Assembly: GCA_958295875.1 (NCBI GenBank)
Contig: OY282379.1
Span: 186,001 to 250,000 of the forward strand
Length of the DNA stretch: 64,000 nt
From: an uncultured Pseudomonadales bacterium
Lineage (GTDB): Bacteria; Pseudomonadota; Gammaproteobacteria; Pseudomonadales; Azotimanducaceae
Reading direction: 5' to 3'
A model generated the notes under the pieces. That model was not told the DNA's origin and did not search any database. It was given only the letters and a program-made list of their open reading frames with translations. The position numbers were made by a program, and so were the translations under genes. Positions 1 to 7,740 of this stretch are shown in pieces (positions within the stretch are counted from its first letter, which is position 1; each line of letters starts with the position of its first letter).

Positions 1-144
1 CGCCAACAGAGCGCCGGCGGCGCGAGACGCCTGCGCTTCAAGTTCCGCGTAGCTCCAATCCGCGCGGCCATCCATGTGCAGGGCCGTCGCCGGCGCATGG
101 GCACGGAACTGCGCCTCAAAGCTGGCATAGAGGTTCTGTGTCAT
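1..144 (-). CDS. AMP-dependent acyl-CoA synthetase (MatB-like), N-terminal fragment
   Basis: Only the first 48 codons lie in the window; the gene runs off the left edge. The start (ATG at 144) reads MTQNLYASFEAQF, then a segment ending DWSYAELEAQASRAAGALL. This is the usual opening of ANL-superfamily acyl-CoA ligases, in which a short helix precedes a 'WSYAEL' strand and the first AMP-binding subdomain. It most resembles malonyl-CoA/methylmalonyl-CoA synthetases, but the substrate cannot be read from this fragment and no catalytic motif is visible. It follows the AddA-like gene on the same strand after 33 bp, so co-transcription is likely. Confidence 0.6.
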   Translation of the reverse strand, partial: MTQNLYASFEAQFRAHAPATALHMDGRADWSYAELEAQASRAAGALLA

Positions 145-177
145 GGGTTCGCTGGCCTCCTCGCCCCAGCGGCGGCG

Positions 178-3100
178 CTACACCGTCACGCGCAACGCGG
201 CGCCGGCAACGGCAAAATGAATCCAAGTGGATGCGCGCCGGCCAACGGCGCGAAAGGCGTGCGCGTAGGCCGCCAGTTGGCCAGAGTGCGACAGCGCTTC
301 GGCTTCCCACTCCGCCCGGCGGCGCGGCGAGGACTTATGGTCGAAGATCACCATCTCGCCATCGGCTTCAACGGCCACATCCACCAAGCCGACCCGCGTT
401 TGCCCGCCTCCCAACACCTCGGCCACGGGATACTCAACGTGGATGCGCGTCGGTGCGAAACGCTCTTGCACCCAGCTATGAAAGCGCCGGGCCGCGGCGA
501 GCGCATCTGCGGCATCGAACGCGCCGGCCGCGCCGTAAGCCTCCATGATGCGTTGTGCGCGCGCCATCTCTTCCTTGCTCGCCGGATTCACCAAGTGCAT
601 GGCGATGATGGCATGCAGGGCGTTCCCGACCGCTGCCATGTTGCCGCCCTTGAGCGGCAAGCGTTCACCAAACGCGACCACTTCTTCGACACATGCTGTT
701 GCAACGGCGCCGGCAGACGATGCCGGCAGGCGCGCCGGCACGCACTCGGCCAATGGTTCGCGGCGCTCAAACCAACGCGGGGCATAGCTCTCCATCACCG
801 CAGGCTCTTCGCTTTGGCCAAGGGACAGCCTCTGCGCCGGGGCTTCGCTACCATCTGGCAACGGCAAGGCATCGCCATCGGGCAACAGGAACGGCGTCTT
901 GAACGCATGCAGCCACGCTTCCTCCGGCACCTTCTCGCGCAACGCGATGACGAGCAAATCCCGCGCTCGCGTGGCGCCGACATACGCCAACCGCCGCTGT
1001 TCCGACGCGCTCCTGCGGGCACATTCCATGCCCTCCGCCGACGCCTTGATGGCATCGAGGAGCGGCAAGCCTCTCTTGCGAGAGCCAAAGAGATTCGGCC
1101 ACCAGCGCACGATGCGCCCGGCCAGCGGGGCATGCACGTCAAACGGCGTTTCCAGTTTGATGCGCGCGTCCCACAACGGCAGGCGCTCTTCGTAGTCTAA
1201 ATCCGCCGCGATGACCACGGGCCACTCCAACCCCTTGGCGCGGTGGTAGGTGAGCACAGACACCGCATCGCCGCCCGTGATCACGGGCTGCAAGTCCAGC
1301 TCCGGGGAGTGCGGCGCATCCAGCCAGAAGAGCAAGCCAGTGAGCGTGGCGGCGAAGCCGAGGGACTCGCAGTGCGATTCATAGGCCGCCGCCAAATCCA
1401 ACAGCGCGTCCAAGTTGCGCTGCCGAGCGGCGGCGCGCATGGCGTCCGGCCCCCACGCGGCCACGATCTCGCGCAGGCCGGCGTCGCTCAACGCCCGCGC
1501 TACGATTTCAAACGGCGACAGCGCCATCGCCTCCTCGCGCAGCAGGCGGAGCCGCTTGACGATGGGGTGGCTTTCGCCCCATTCCCAAGAAGGCTTGCCG
1601 TCCGCCAGCCACCGCAGCCGATCCGCCAACCAGCCCTCTGGCGCGCCGCCATCCGCCAGCGCCATCACTTCGGCGACCGCCAGCGTGTCGCTCGCATCGT
1701 TCAGGCAACGCAAGCACGCCCGCGCGAGGCCCACTTCCGCCACCTCGCGCAGCCCCGGAAGGGTCATCTTCATCGCCACGCCGCGACGCCGCAGCGCACT
1801 CGCAACGGCCTCCACGTGGTCGTTAGTGCGCGCCAACACGGCGATGTCGCCGCGGCGCAGCGATCGCAAGGCGTCCGTCTTGGGATCCACAACGCTCGTC
1901 GCACTCGCCAACAACCCGGCGACGCCTTCGGCGACCGCTTGGGCAGCCCCTTCCCTGCGACGCCCCTTGAACTGCCAATGCGCCACCGCCGCGGTGTTCG
2001 AACGCTCGTCCCGCTGGGCCTCAAGCACCACGTCCGGCCGTTCCATGCCGTCCTTGGCGAACGCTGCGGCGAACACCTCATTCACATAGCGCGTGAGGGT
2101 GGGGCGCGAGCGCCAGTTGCGGTCCAGCCGGGCTGTGGCGGCGCCGCCGGCCATGAGCCCGCTCAGCGCATCGAACACGAGTTGCTGATCGCAGCCGCGA
2201 AACTCGTAGATCGCCTGCTTCACGTCGCCAACGAAAATGGCGCGCTTGGCGAGGCGGGCGAGCTTCACGAAGAGCGCGAGCTGCATCGGGTTGGTGTCTT
2301 GGAACTCGTCCACCAACAGCAAATCCAACTCCTCGCCAAGCCGCTCCCTGACGCTGCGGTCGTCCAAGGCTTCCAAGAGCAGCGCTTCCATGTCCCCAAA
2401 GTCGATGAGGCCGGCTTCCTGCTTGAGCGTCTGAAAGCGGCGCATGGAACGCGCGGCGATGCCAAAGACGCCATCGGTGGCGGCGCGCAAGTCATCCAGC
2501 AGGTTGGGATTGGCCACATAGCTTGCGGCGGCGGCGCGCACGGCGGCTGCAAACGGCTCGCTGGCCTTGGCGGCCTTGCGGCGAGACAGGCTGATCCACG
2601 TTCCCCACGGGCAGTCTCGGCGTTCGAGCAGCGCCGCGAGCTCGCGGACTTCCGCCATGTAGCGGCGTGTCGTCTGCGTTGTGTCGCGTTCGACGTCGAT
2701 GCCGTCGAGGGCCGCCTGCACCGCTCCGCGCAAATGGCCGAAGTGGTCGCCGGGCGCTGGTTCGGGAAAGAAACTGAGCAGGTCATCAGCGTTGCGTTGC
2801 CCCATTGCGGCCAAGGCCGCGGCATCGATGTGGTTCTCCCGCGCCTTGTCCGCGACATGCTTCACCACCGCCGGCCACGACCCAATTTCGAGCCGCGCCG
2901 CGACGGCATTCATCTTGCGCGCTTCCTGCGGCGCCACCACATCGTCCAATGCCTGGTTGAAAAACCGCATCCCGTCTTCGACGGAGAGCGTCTCGAGCCG
3001 CGGCGACAGGCCGCGCTCGAAGGCGAAGCGGCGCAGCAGCCGCTCGCAAACGCTGTGTACCGTGCCGATGAGCGCCTGCGCTGTTTGCTCGGCCAACGCC

Positions 3101-3327
3101 ATGCGGCCAGCCGCGATGAGGCGTTCCCGCACCCTGCCCTGCAACTCCCCGGCGGCCTTCACCGTGAACGTGGCGCCGATGATCCGTGCCGGGTGCGCGT
3201 CCCCTTGCGTGAGCGCCCGTTCGAGTTCCTCGACGAGCCGCCAAGTCTTGCCGCTGCCGGCGCCGGCGCTCAAGAAGGTGACGTGAGAGAACTCCCCCAT
3301 CGGCGGTGCGTCTTGGGTGCTGGACAA
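178..3327 (-). CDS. AddA/RecB-like UvrD-family helicase-exonuclease
   Basis: This 1049-aa protein has a UvrD-family superfamily 1 helicase core and a C-terminal nuclease. Visible motifs are Walker A GAGSGKT (residues ~22-28), Walker B DEFQDTN (~337), GDVKQAIYEFRG (~365), TYHRAKGLEWPVV (~691), and a PD-(D/E)XK nuclease around 962-1000 with GLVDVAV and VIFDHKSS. The architecture matches AddA/RecB-type enzymes that process double-strand ends for recombination and degrade foreign DNA. The length is at the short end for AddA (about 1100-1250). The usual partner (AddB or RecC/RecD) is not next to it in the window. It starts 5 bp after the upstream glycosyltransferase stop, so the two are probably one transcript. 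AddA-like is preferred over RecB, but the subfamily is not settled. Confidence 0.85.
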   Translation of the reverse strand: MSSTQDAPPMGEFSHVTFLSAGAGSGKTWRLVEELERALTQGDAHPARIIGATFTVKAAGELQGRVRERLIAAGRMALAEQTAQALIGTVHSVCERLLRRFAFERGLSPRLETLSVEDGMRFFNQALDDVVAPQEARKMNAVAARLEIGSWPAVVKHVADKARENHIDAAALAAMGQRNADDLLSFFPEPAPGDHFGHLRGAVQAALDGIDVERDTTQTTRRYMAEVRELAALLERRDCPWGTWISLSRRKAAKASEPFAAAVRAAAASYVANPNLLDDLRAATDGVFGIAARSMRRFQTLKQEAGLIDFGDMEALLLEALDDRSVRERLGEELDLLLVDEFQDTNPMQLALFVKLARLAKRAIFVGDVKQAIYEFRGCDQQLVFDALSGLMAGGAATARLDRNWRSRPTLTRYVNEVFAAAFAKDGMERPDVVLEAQRDERSNTAAVAHWQFKGRRREGAAQAVAEGVAGLLASATSVVDPKTDALRSLRRGDIAVLARTNDHVEAVASALRRRGVAMKMTLPGLREVAEVGLARACLRCLNDASDTLAVAEVMALADGGAPEGWLADRLRWLADGKPSWEWGESHPIVKRLRLLREEAMALSPFEIVARALSDAGLREIVAAWGPDAMRAAARQRNLDALLDLAAAYESHCESLGFAATLTGLLFWLDAPHSPELDLQPVITGGDAVSVLTYHRAKGLEWPVVIAADLDYEERLPLWDARIKLETPFDVHAPLAGRIVRWWPNLFGSRKRGLPLLDAIKASAEGMECARRSASEQRRLAYVGATRARDLLVIALREKVPEEAWLHAFKTPFLLPDGDALPLPDGSEAPAQRLSLGQSEEPAVMESYAPRWFERREPLAECVPARLPASSAGAVATACVEEVVAFGERLPLKGGNMAAVGNALHAIIAMHLVNPASKEEMARAQRIMEAYGAAGAFDAADALAAARRFHSWVQERFAPTRIHVEYPVAEVLGGGQTRVGLVDVAVEADGEMVIFDHKSSPRRRAEWEAEALSHSGQLAAYAHAFRAVGRRASTWIHFAVAGAALRVTV

Positions 3328-3332
3328 GATGG

Positions 3333-4661
3333 TCAGCCGCTTGCCGGCGGCGCAACGCCTTGCCTGTCACCGCTGCAGCCGGCCGCCATCGCCGCCCGCC
3401 ACCGCCAGTGGTCGCGCGCGTCATCGACGTCCCAGAGGGTCTCCAACGTCACGACGCGCAGGCCAAGGCTTGCCGCCTTCGCCAAGGTGCGTTCGCACAC
3501 GTCGTCGCCACCCCAGGCAATGCCCTCGAACAGGGCGGCGCGGGGGATGTTCATGCCGATGAGGCAGTAGCCGCCATCCTCGACGGGGCCAATCACCACA
3601 TCTGCGCTCTGCAAGGCGTCCAAAGCCGCCTGCACATGTTTCGCCGACAGATCGGGAACGTCTGTGCCAACCACCAGCTTGGCGCCGCCACGAAGCGCGG
3701 CGAGCATGCGGCCGCCTAGATCTGTCTCCGGCTGTTCCAAGAGCCGTGCCCCATAACGGCGCCCCCAATCGCGCAATTGCGCGTTGGTGCCACCGGAAAA
3801 CCAAAGGTCGCAGTCAAAATCGCCCACCCGGAGCGCCGTCAAGGTGCTCTCCACCAGTTCGACATGGGCGGTGAAGGCGCACTCTTCGCCGAGGGCTGCC
3901 GCCAAGCGACGTTTGACCGCCCCACGTTCCGGCGAGCGGGCGAGCACGGCGACGTGCGGGCGCGGGTAGTAGCGCTGCGCCAATGGTTCGGGCGGCGCAC
4001 CAAAGAAGTAGCGCAGCCGCAGCGCCCACATCAGAACGACTGTGCGGGCAATGCCATTGCGCTCCCAACGGCGCGCGGACACGCCGAGCGGCACCCGCAA
4101 CCGGCGTGGACGCGCGAGGCGGCGCAAGCGCTTGCTGAGTTCAATGTCCTCCATCAAGGGCTGATCGGGCACGCCGCCGACGGCGGCCAGCAGGGCGCGC
4201 CCGACGAAGATGCCCTGGTCTCCCGTGCAGATGCCGGTGAGCCATGAGCGTTCGTTCATGAGCGAGCCGACGACGCCCAGCGCCGGTGCGCTGCCGCAGA
4301 GCCGCACATCGAAACGCCCCCAAACGTTGCCTGCCCGTCCCGCCGCCACGCCAAGCAAGGCATCGACATGGGCCGGTGTTGCCTGGGCGTCGGCATGCAG
4401 GAGCCAAATCATCTCGCCCCGAGCGTGGGCGATGCCGGCGCGCATCTGCGCCGCTCGCCCGCGCCGGGACGCCACGCAGCGCACTCTGAAGCGCCGACAC
4501 ACGCCAGCCGCATCGTCGCGGCTGCCGCCATCCACCACGATGACCTCAAGCCCATGGCACCCAGCCAACCCTTCGAGCAGGGCAGCGAGCGGCGCGGCGT
4601 CATTCAACACCGGAACGACGGCGCTCACCAACGCATCGGTCGGCCTCGCTTGTGGCGCCAT
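3333..4661 (-). CDS. Two-domain fusion: TIGR04283-like glycosyltransferase + TIGR04282-like (DUF2064) domain
   Basis: The 442-aa protein joins two families often encoded by neighbouring genes. Residues ~1-235 form a GT2-type glycosyltransferase (VSAVVPVLNDAAPLAALL near the start, EVIVVDGGSRDD, WLLHADAQATP, DQGIFVGRALLAAVGG, LMEDIELSKRLRRL), like the TIGR04283 group. Residues ~236-425 match the DUF2064/TIGR04282 nucleotidyltransferase-like fold (VAVLARSPERGAVKRRLAA, KLVVGTDVPDL, VVIGPVEDGGYCLIG). The family is linked in databases to arsenosugar-type biosynthesis, but no arsenic gene is present here. The ATG at 4661 is supported by AGGAG six bases upstream. That Shine-Dalgarno overlaps the 3' end of the tRNA-Arg gene. 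Substrate unknown. Confidence 0.85.
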   Translation of the reverse strand: MAPQARPTDALVSAVVPVLNDAAPLAALLEGLAGCHGLEVIVVDGGSRDDAAGVCRRFRVRCVASRRGRAAQMRAGIAHARGEMIWLLHADAQATPAHVDALLGVAAGRAGNVWGRFDVRLCGSAPALGVVGSLMNERSWLTGICTGDQGIFVGRALLAAVGGVPDQPLMEDIELSKRLRRLARPRRLRVPLGVSARRWERNGIARTVVLMWALRLRYFFGAPPEPLAQRYYPRPHVAVLARSPERGAVKRRLAAALGEECAFTAHVELVESTLTALRVGDFDCDLWFSGGTNAQLRDWGRRYGARLLEQPETDLGGRMLAALRGGAKLVVGTDVPDLSAKHVQAALDALQSADVVIGPVEDGGYCLIGMNIPRAALFEGIAWGGDDVCERTLAKAASLGLRVVTLETLWDVDDARDHWRWRAAMAAGCSGDRQGVAPPASG

Positions 4662-4671
4662 CGTCGTCTCC

Positions 4672-4746
4672 TGGCAGCCCCGGCAGGAATCGAACCTGCA
4701 CCTACCGCTTAGGAGGCGGTCGTTCTATCCATTGAACTACGGGGCC
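4672..4746 (-). tRNA. tRNA-Arg (anticodon CCT)
   Basis: The minus strand folds as a complete cloverleaf. The acceptor stem is GGCCCCG/CGGGGCT and the T arm contains GGTTCGATTCC. The anticodon stem ACCGC/GCGGT encloses the loop CTCCTAA, giving anticodon CCT (arginine, AGG codon). The CCA end is encoded at 4674-4672. A possible -10 (TATCAT, 4764-4759) sits 13 bases upstream without a clear -35. Its 3' end abuts the ribosome binding site of the downstream glycosyltransferase gene. Confidence 0.95.
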
Positions 4747-4799
4747 GAGCGAGCCGGAATGATACTCGGCGCTGCCGGGCCAACGAGCTCACCATGTGG

Positions 4800-5015
4800 C
4801 TAAGAGACCTCACGGAAGACGTCGTCGTCCGTCAACCAGCCACATGCCCGTGCGTAGGGCGCCAACTCTTTGCGCAACAGATCGAGTCGCACGAGTGCAA
4901 GCTGCCGCCGCAGCGCTTCTCGCGCGAATTCGGTCCTTCCCCATCCGGTGCAAGCGATGACCTCGCGGAGATTGGCCTCGAGTTTCTCGTCAAGTTTGAT
5001 GGTCAACGTTGTCAT
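4800..5015 (-). CDS. Small ribbon-helix-helix (CopG/Arc-like) protein, possible antitoxin-type regulator
   Basis: This 71-aa protein opens MTTLTIKLDEKLEANLREV, a typical short beta strand then helix of ribbon-helix-helix DNA-binding proteins. TGWGRTEFAREALRR follows as the second helix. The ATG at 5015 is chosen because the fold begins exactly there; the longer frame upstream has no family signal. A weak GGTGG lies before it. RHH proteins of this size are often antitoxins, but no toxin-like gene overlaps it: tRNA-Arg is downstream and a restriction gene diverges upstream. It may be an orphan antitoxin or an autoregulator. Role inferred from fold only. Confidence 0.65.
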   Translation of the reverse strand: MTTLTIKLDEKLEANLREVIACTGWGRTEFAREALRRQLALVRLDLLRKELAPYARACGWLTDDDVFREVS

Positions 5016-5342
5016 GTTGGCTGCCACCTTGTTCGAAGGGCATGTTCGCACAGGACCGGGCGTTCCACCGGACACTGTGTGTGGAGGGACGGATGACGCC
5101 GAGCGCGGCGTCGGTTGTGGCTCCCCGTCGGGGCGAGGCGATGCGGTGCTAGCGCTGTGCATCCGCCGCGGCATGTCGACGGCGGGCACCGCGAGTATCG
5201 CCATAGAGCTGCGCGTTCCGGCGCCGCGAACGGCCACCGCGTGCTACCGTACCGAGGTTGGAGCGGCTTAGATGCAGCTAGGCTATCCTCCCTTACGGAA
5301 TGATCGATCACGCTCGCTGTTGTGCGCGATGCCTGCCGCCCT
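5016..5342. other. Intergenic region between the CopG-like gene and the restriction gene
   Basis: About 330 bases separate the divergent starts of the small RHH gene (minus) and the restriction endonuclease (plus). No convincing gene, tRNA or hairpin was seen. Open frames here lack protein-like composition. The divergent promoters must lie here, but no good -35/-10 pair was found by eye. Confidence 0.5.
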
Positions 5343-6167
5343 ATGACCGACGATGTGGAATCCAGAGACGTGGAGTATCTTGACCTCATCTTGGAGCGCG
5401 TCCGGGTATCCGCGTCATACAAGCCGAAGTTCGGCCGCGGTGGCCGTGCCGGCTTGACGCTGCGCCAGTTCCAAGACCTCTATAGCGCCGACCCCTTCTA
5501 CGCTTGGTTCGGTCTCGACAACGCCATGCTGTACGCCGCCCACAAAGCGGCAGGTGGCATGACAAGCATCTACCGCCAGATCGGCATCGGTTGTGAAAGA
5601 GTGTTCCGCAAGATACTGCAGGACACGCTTGGCCTCTCCGAGGCCGACACGATGTGGTCATACGACGTGCCGACGAACAACGGAGAGACACGCAAGCTCT
5701 CGCTCGACGGGCGCGTACCGCTGGCGCAAATCGACGAAAGACCCGCTAGGGCGAGAGTCCGAGATTGGATGAAGCAATCTTCGCGAACGGTCGGCGTGGA
5801 GCCGGGCGTATTCCAGTCGCTGACGGGCACCGTGTTCGAGGTCAGACAGGGCTATAAGAGCAAGGACAGCAAGCGCCAGAACGCGGATATCGCCAACGCA
5901 GCATCCGCCTATGTGAAGTCGTACTTACCTTGCGTGGTCGTTCTGTCCAACCAGATAGATGAAGATGTCCTGCGACGCTACCGAGCGGCCCGATGGGTCG
6001 TCGTAACGGGGACACGCGGCAGCGACGATCCGCTGACGTCCACCTACGACTTCATGCGCGAAGTCATCGGCTACGATCTGGCCGGGTTCTTTGAACGCAA
6101 CGCAGGGGCACTTCAAGCGGAAATCGCCGATGTGCTCCAGAGGTTGCTGGATCCGGGGGGCACCTGA
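5343..6167 (+). CDS. Probable type II restriction endonuclease
   Basis: The 274-aa protein is translationally coupled to a DNA methyltransferase: its TGA and the next ATG share one base at 6167. A candidate PD-(D/E)XK-like catalytic segment is FEVRQGYKSKDSKRQNADI, in the second half, with an acidic residue and lysine cluster between predicted strands. VVVLSNQIDED and ARWVVVTGTRGSDD look like further core strands. The role as restriction partner is inferred from this motif and the coupling; the recognition site is unknown. The ATG at 5343 was chosen; an in-frame GTG at 5322 would add seven residues, and neither has a strong Shine-Dalgarno. Codon use is less GC-biased than in flanking housekeeping genes, consistent with transfer. 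Confidence 0.65.
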   Translation: MTDDVESRDVEYLDLILERVRVSASYKPKFGRGGRAGLTLRQFQDLYSADPFYAWFGLDNAMLYAAHKAAGGMTSIYRQIGIGCERVFRKILQDTLGLSEADTMWSYDVPTNNGETRKLSLDGRVPLAQIDERPARARVRDWMKQSSRTVGVEPGVFQSLTGTVFEVRQGYKSKDSKRQNADIANAASAYVKSYLPCVVVLSNQIDEDVLRRYRAARWVVVTGTRGSDDPLTSTYDFMREVIGYDLAGFFERNAGALQAEIADVLQRLLDPGGT

Positions 6168-7438
6168 TGCCGCAGGTGGGATCGAGTTTGCGCCAACGCG
6201 CGGACTACACGCACAAGTTCAACTTGAAGACGGGGCGGCATGGTTGGCTGCGGCTCACGCCAGCCTATTCCGTGAAAGTGGTTACGGAAACGATCTCGCG
6301 CTACGAGACGGGCCTAAAGGTACTGGACCCGTTCTGCGGCACGGGAACCACGGCCCTTTGCGCGGTTGCCGAAGGGCATCGGGCGACAACCGTCGACATC
6401 AATCCGTTCTTGACGTGGCTGGCGAGCGCAAAGACCAGCATCTATTCCAAGAGGTCGCTTGCCGAGACTGAGCGCGCCGGCGTTGCGGCGCTGGACTTGA
6501 CGCACCGTGAAGCGTTGGAGCCGGCACCCGTACCCAACATCCACAGAATTGAGCGCTGGTGGCCCGAATCAGCCTCCCATTTTCTCGCCCACTTGAAATC
6601 CGCCATCGTTGCATCGACGACTGACGCGCAGGTACGCGATCTGCTGCGCGTCGCGTTCTGCCGCACGCTGATCAAGCTCTCCAACGCGGCCTTCAACCAC
6701 CAGTCCATGTCGTTCAAGAACGACGATTCACAAGGACAACTGCAGACGGACTTGGGGCCCGGCGCATTGTTCCTGAACGACCTTCGATTCGTCCTGCAGG
6801 GCGCGGCCGATAACCCGCCCGGGGCCGCTGCCGTCGTGCAGGACGACGCCAGAGACCTGTCGAGACTCACGGCAGCAGACTTCGACTTGGTGGTGACGTC
6901 GCCGCCGTATGCGAACCGCATGTCTTACATCCGCGAGCTGCGGCCGTACATGTATTGGCTGGGCTACTTCGACAACGCCCGCGCTGCCGGCGAACTGGAC
7001 TGGCAGGCCATCGGCGGCACTTGGGGCATCGCCACCAGTCGATTGAGCGTCTGGACGAGACAGCACGGCTGTTGGCTGCCCGACCAACTGGAAGGCATCT
7101 TGGCGGACATCGCCGCTGACGCCAATGCGAACGGCAGTCTGCTGGCCGCCTACGTCGCCAAGTACTTCGAGGACATGTCCCAGCACTTCGACCGCCTGCG
7201 AACGGTGTTGAAGCGTGGCGCGCGCCTACACTACATCGTCGGCAACTCCACGTTCTACGGCGTCTTGGTGCCGACGGAGCAACTCTACGCAGCGATGCTG
7301 CGCGAGTACGGATTTGTGGGTGTGACGGTGCGGCCGATTCGCAAACGCAACTCCAACAAGGCGTTGTTCGAGTTCGACGTGTCTGCAGTTTGGCCTGAGG
7401 GCCAAGGCCACCGATATGGTCACGGGTGGCAGAGATGA
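6167..7438 (+). CDS. DNA (cytosine-N4 or adenine-N6) methyltransferase
   Basis: The 423-aa protein has the SAM-binding motif DPFCGTGTTALCAVAEGH (residues ~49-66), followed by TTVDINPF, and the catalytic motif TSPPYANRMSY (~246). SPPY is most common in N4-cytosine methylases, though N6-adenine enzymes also carry it. Motif I precedes the catalytic motif. DRLRTVLKRGARLHYIVGNSTF is a typical late strand region. It overlaps the putative endonuclease stop by one base, forming a type II-like R-M pair. It should methylate the host sites that its partner cuts. Confidence 0.85.
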   Translation: MPQVGSSLRQRADYTHKFNLKTGRHGWLRLTPAYSVKVVTETISRYETGLKVLDPFCGTGTTALCAVAEGHRATTVDINPFLTWLASAKTSIYSKRSLAETERAGVAALDLTHREALEPAPVPNIHRIERWWPESASHFLAHLKSAIVASTTDAQVRDLLRVAFCRTLIKLSNAAFNHQSMSFKNDDSQGQLQTDLGPGALFLNDLRFVLQGAADNPPGAAAVVQDDARDLSRLTAADFDLVVTSPPYANRMSYIRELRPYMYWLGYFDNARAAGELDWQAIGGTWGIATSRLSVWTRQHGCWLPDQLEGILADIAADANANGSLLAAYVAKYFEDMSQHFDRLRTVLKRGARLHYIVGNSTFYGVLVPTEQLYAAMLREYGFVGVTVRPIRKRNSNKALFEFDVSAVWPEGQGHRYGHGWQR

Positions 7439-7740
7439 TGGAACGTCTGTTGCCAATCCCCAATAGCCGGCCATCTGATCAACTCATTGACATTCATGGC
7501 AAACGCCAACAGGCCGATCCGACGCTAACCGAAGTGAAGGCGAAGTGGCCACGAACCGTCAGCACCCGGTGGCAGTCTCACGGTGCCATCCCGTCGCGGC
7601 ACGAGGCCCAATGCTCAGCCCCATCGAGTCGACCCCTCCCAATACAGATGATACTATTCCAGCCAAGCTCTCGTGCGCGCAAGCCAAACGAGCTTCTCAC
7701 AGTAGCTCCCGTCCAGGGGCCGAAAGGGGACGTATAGATC
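7439..7740. other. Intergenic region upstream of the OLD-like ATPase
   Basis: About 300 bases lie between the methyltransferase and the ATPase gene. Open frames that cross it lack protein-like composition. A plausible promoter for the downstream gene is annotated separately. Nothing else was recognised. Confidence 0.5.
7629..7657 (+). promoter_or_regulatory. Candidate sigma-70-type promoter of the OLD-like ATPase gene
   Basis: The sequence TCGACC (7629-7634, four matches to TTGACA), a 17-base spacer and TACTAT (7652-7657) resemble a vegetative promoter. Transcription would begin near 7664, leaving a leader of roughly 75 bases before the ATG at 7741. The site stands out because the island is locally AT-richer. 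Prediction by eye only. Confidence 0.35.

Noticed and set aside
1243..3570. Long plus-strand open frame (775 codons) opposite the AddA-like gene
   Set aside because: It is an antisense shadow created by high third-position GC; the translation has no domain motifs, and the minus frame has clear helicase and nuclease motifs.
7426..7737. 103-codon plus frame between the methylase and the OLD-like ATPase
   Set aside because: Overlaps the methylase end, lacks any motif, and contains the candidate promoter of the next gene.
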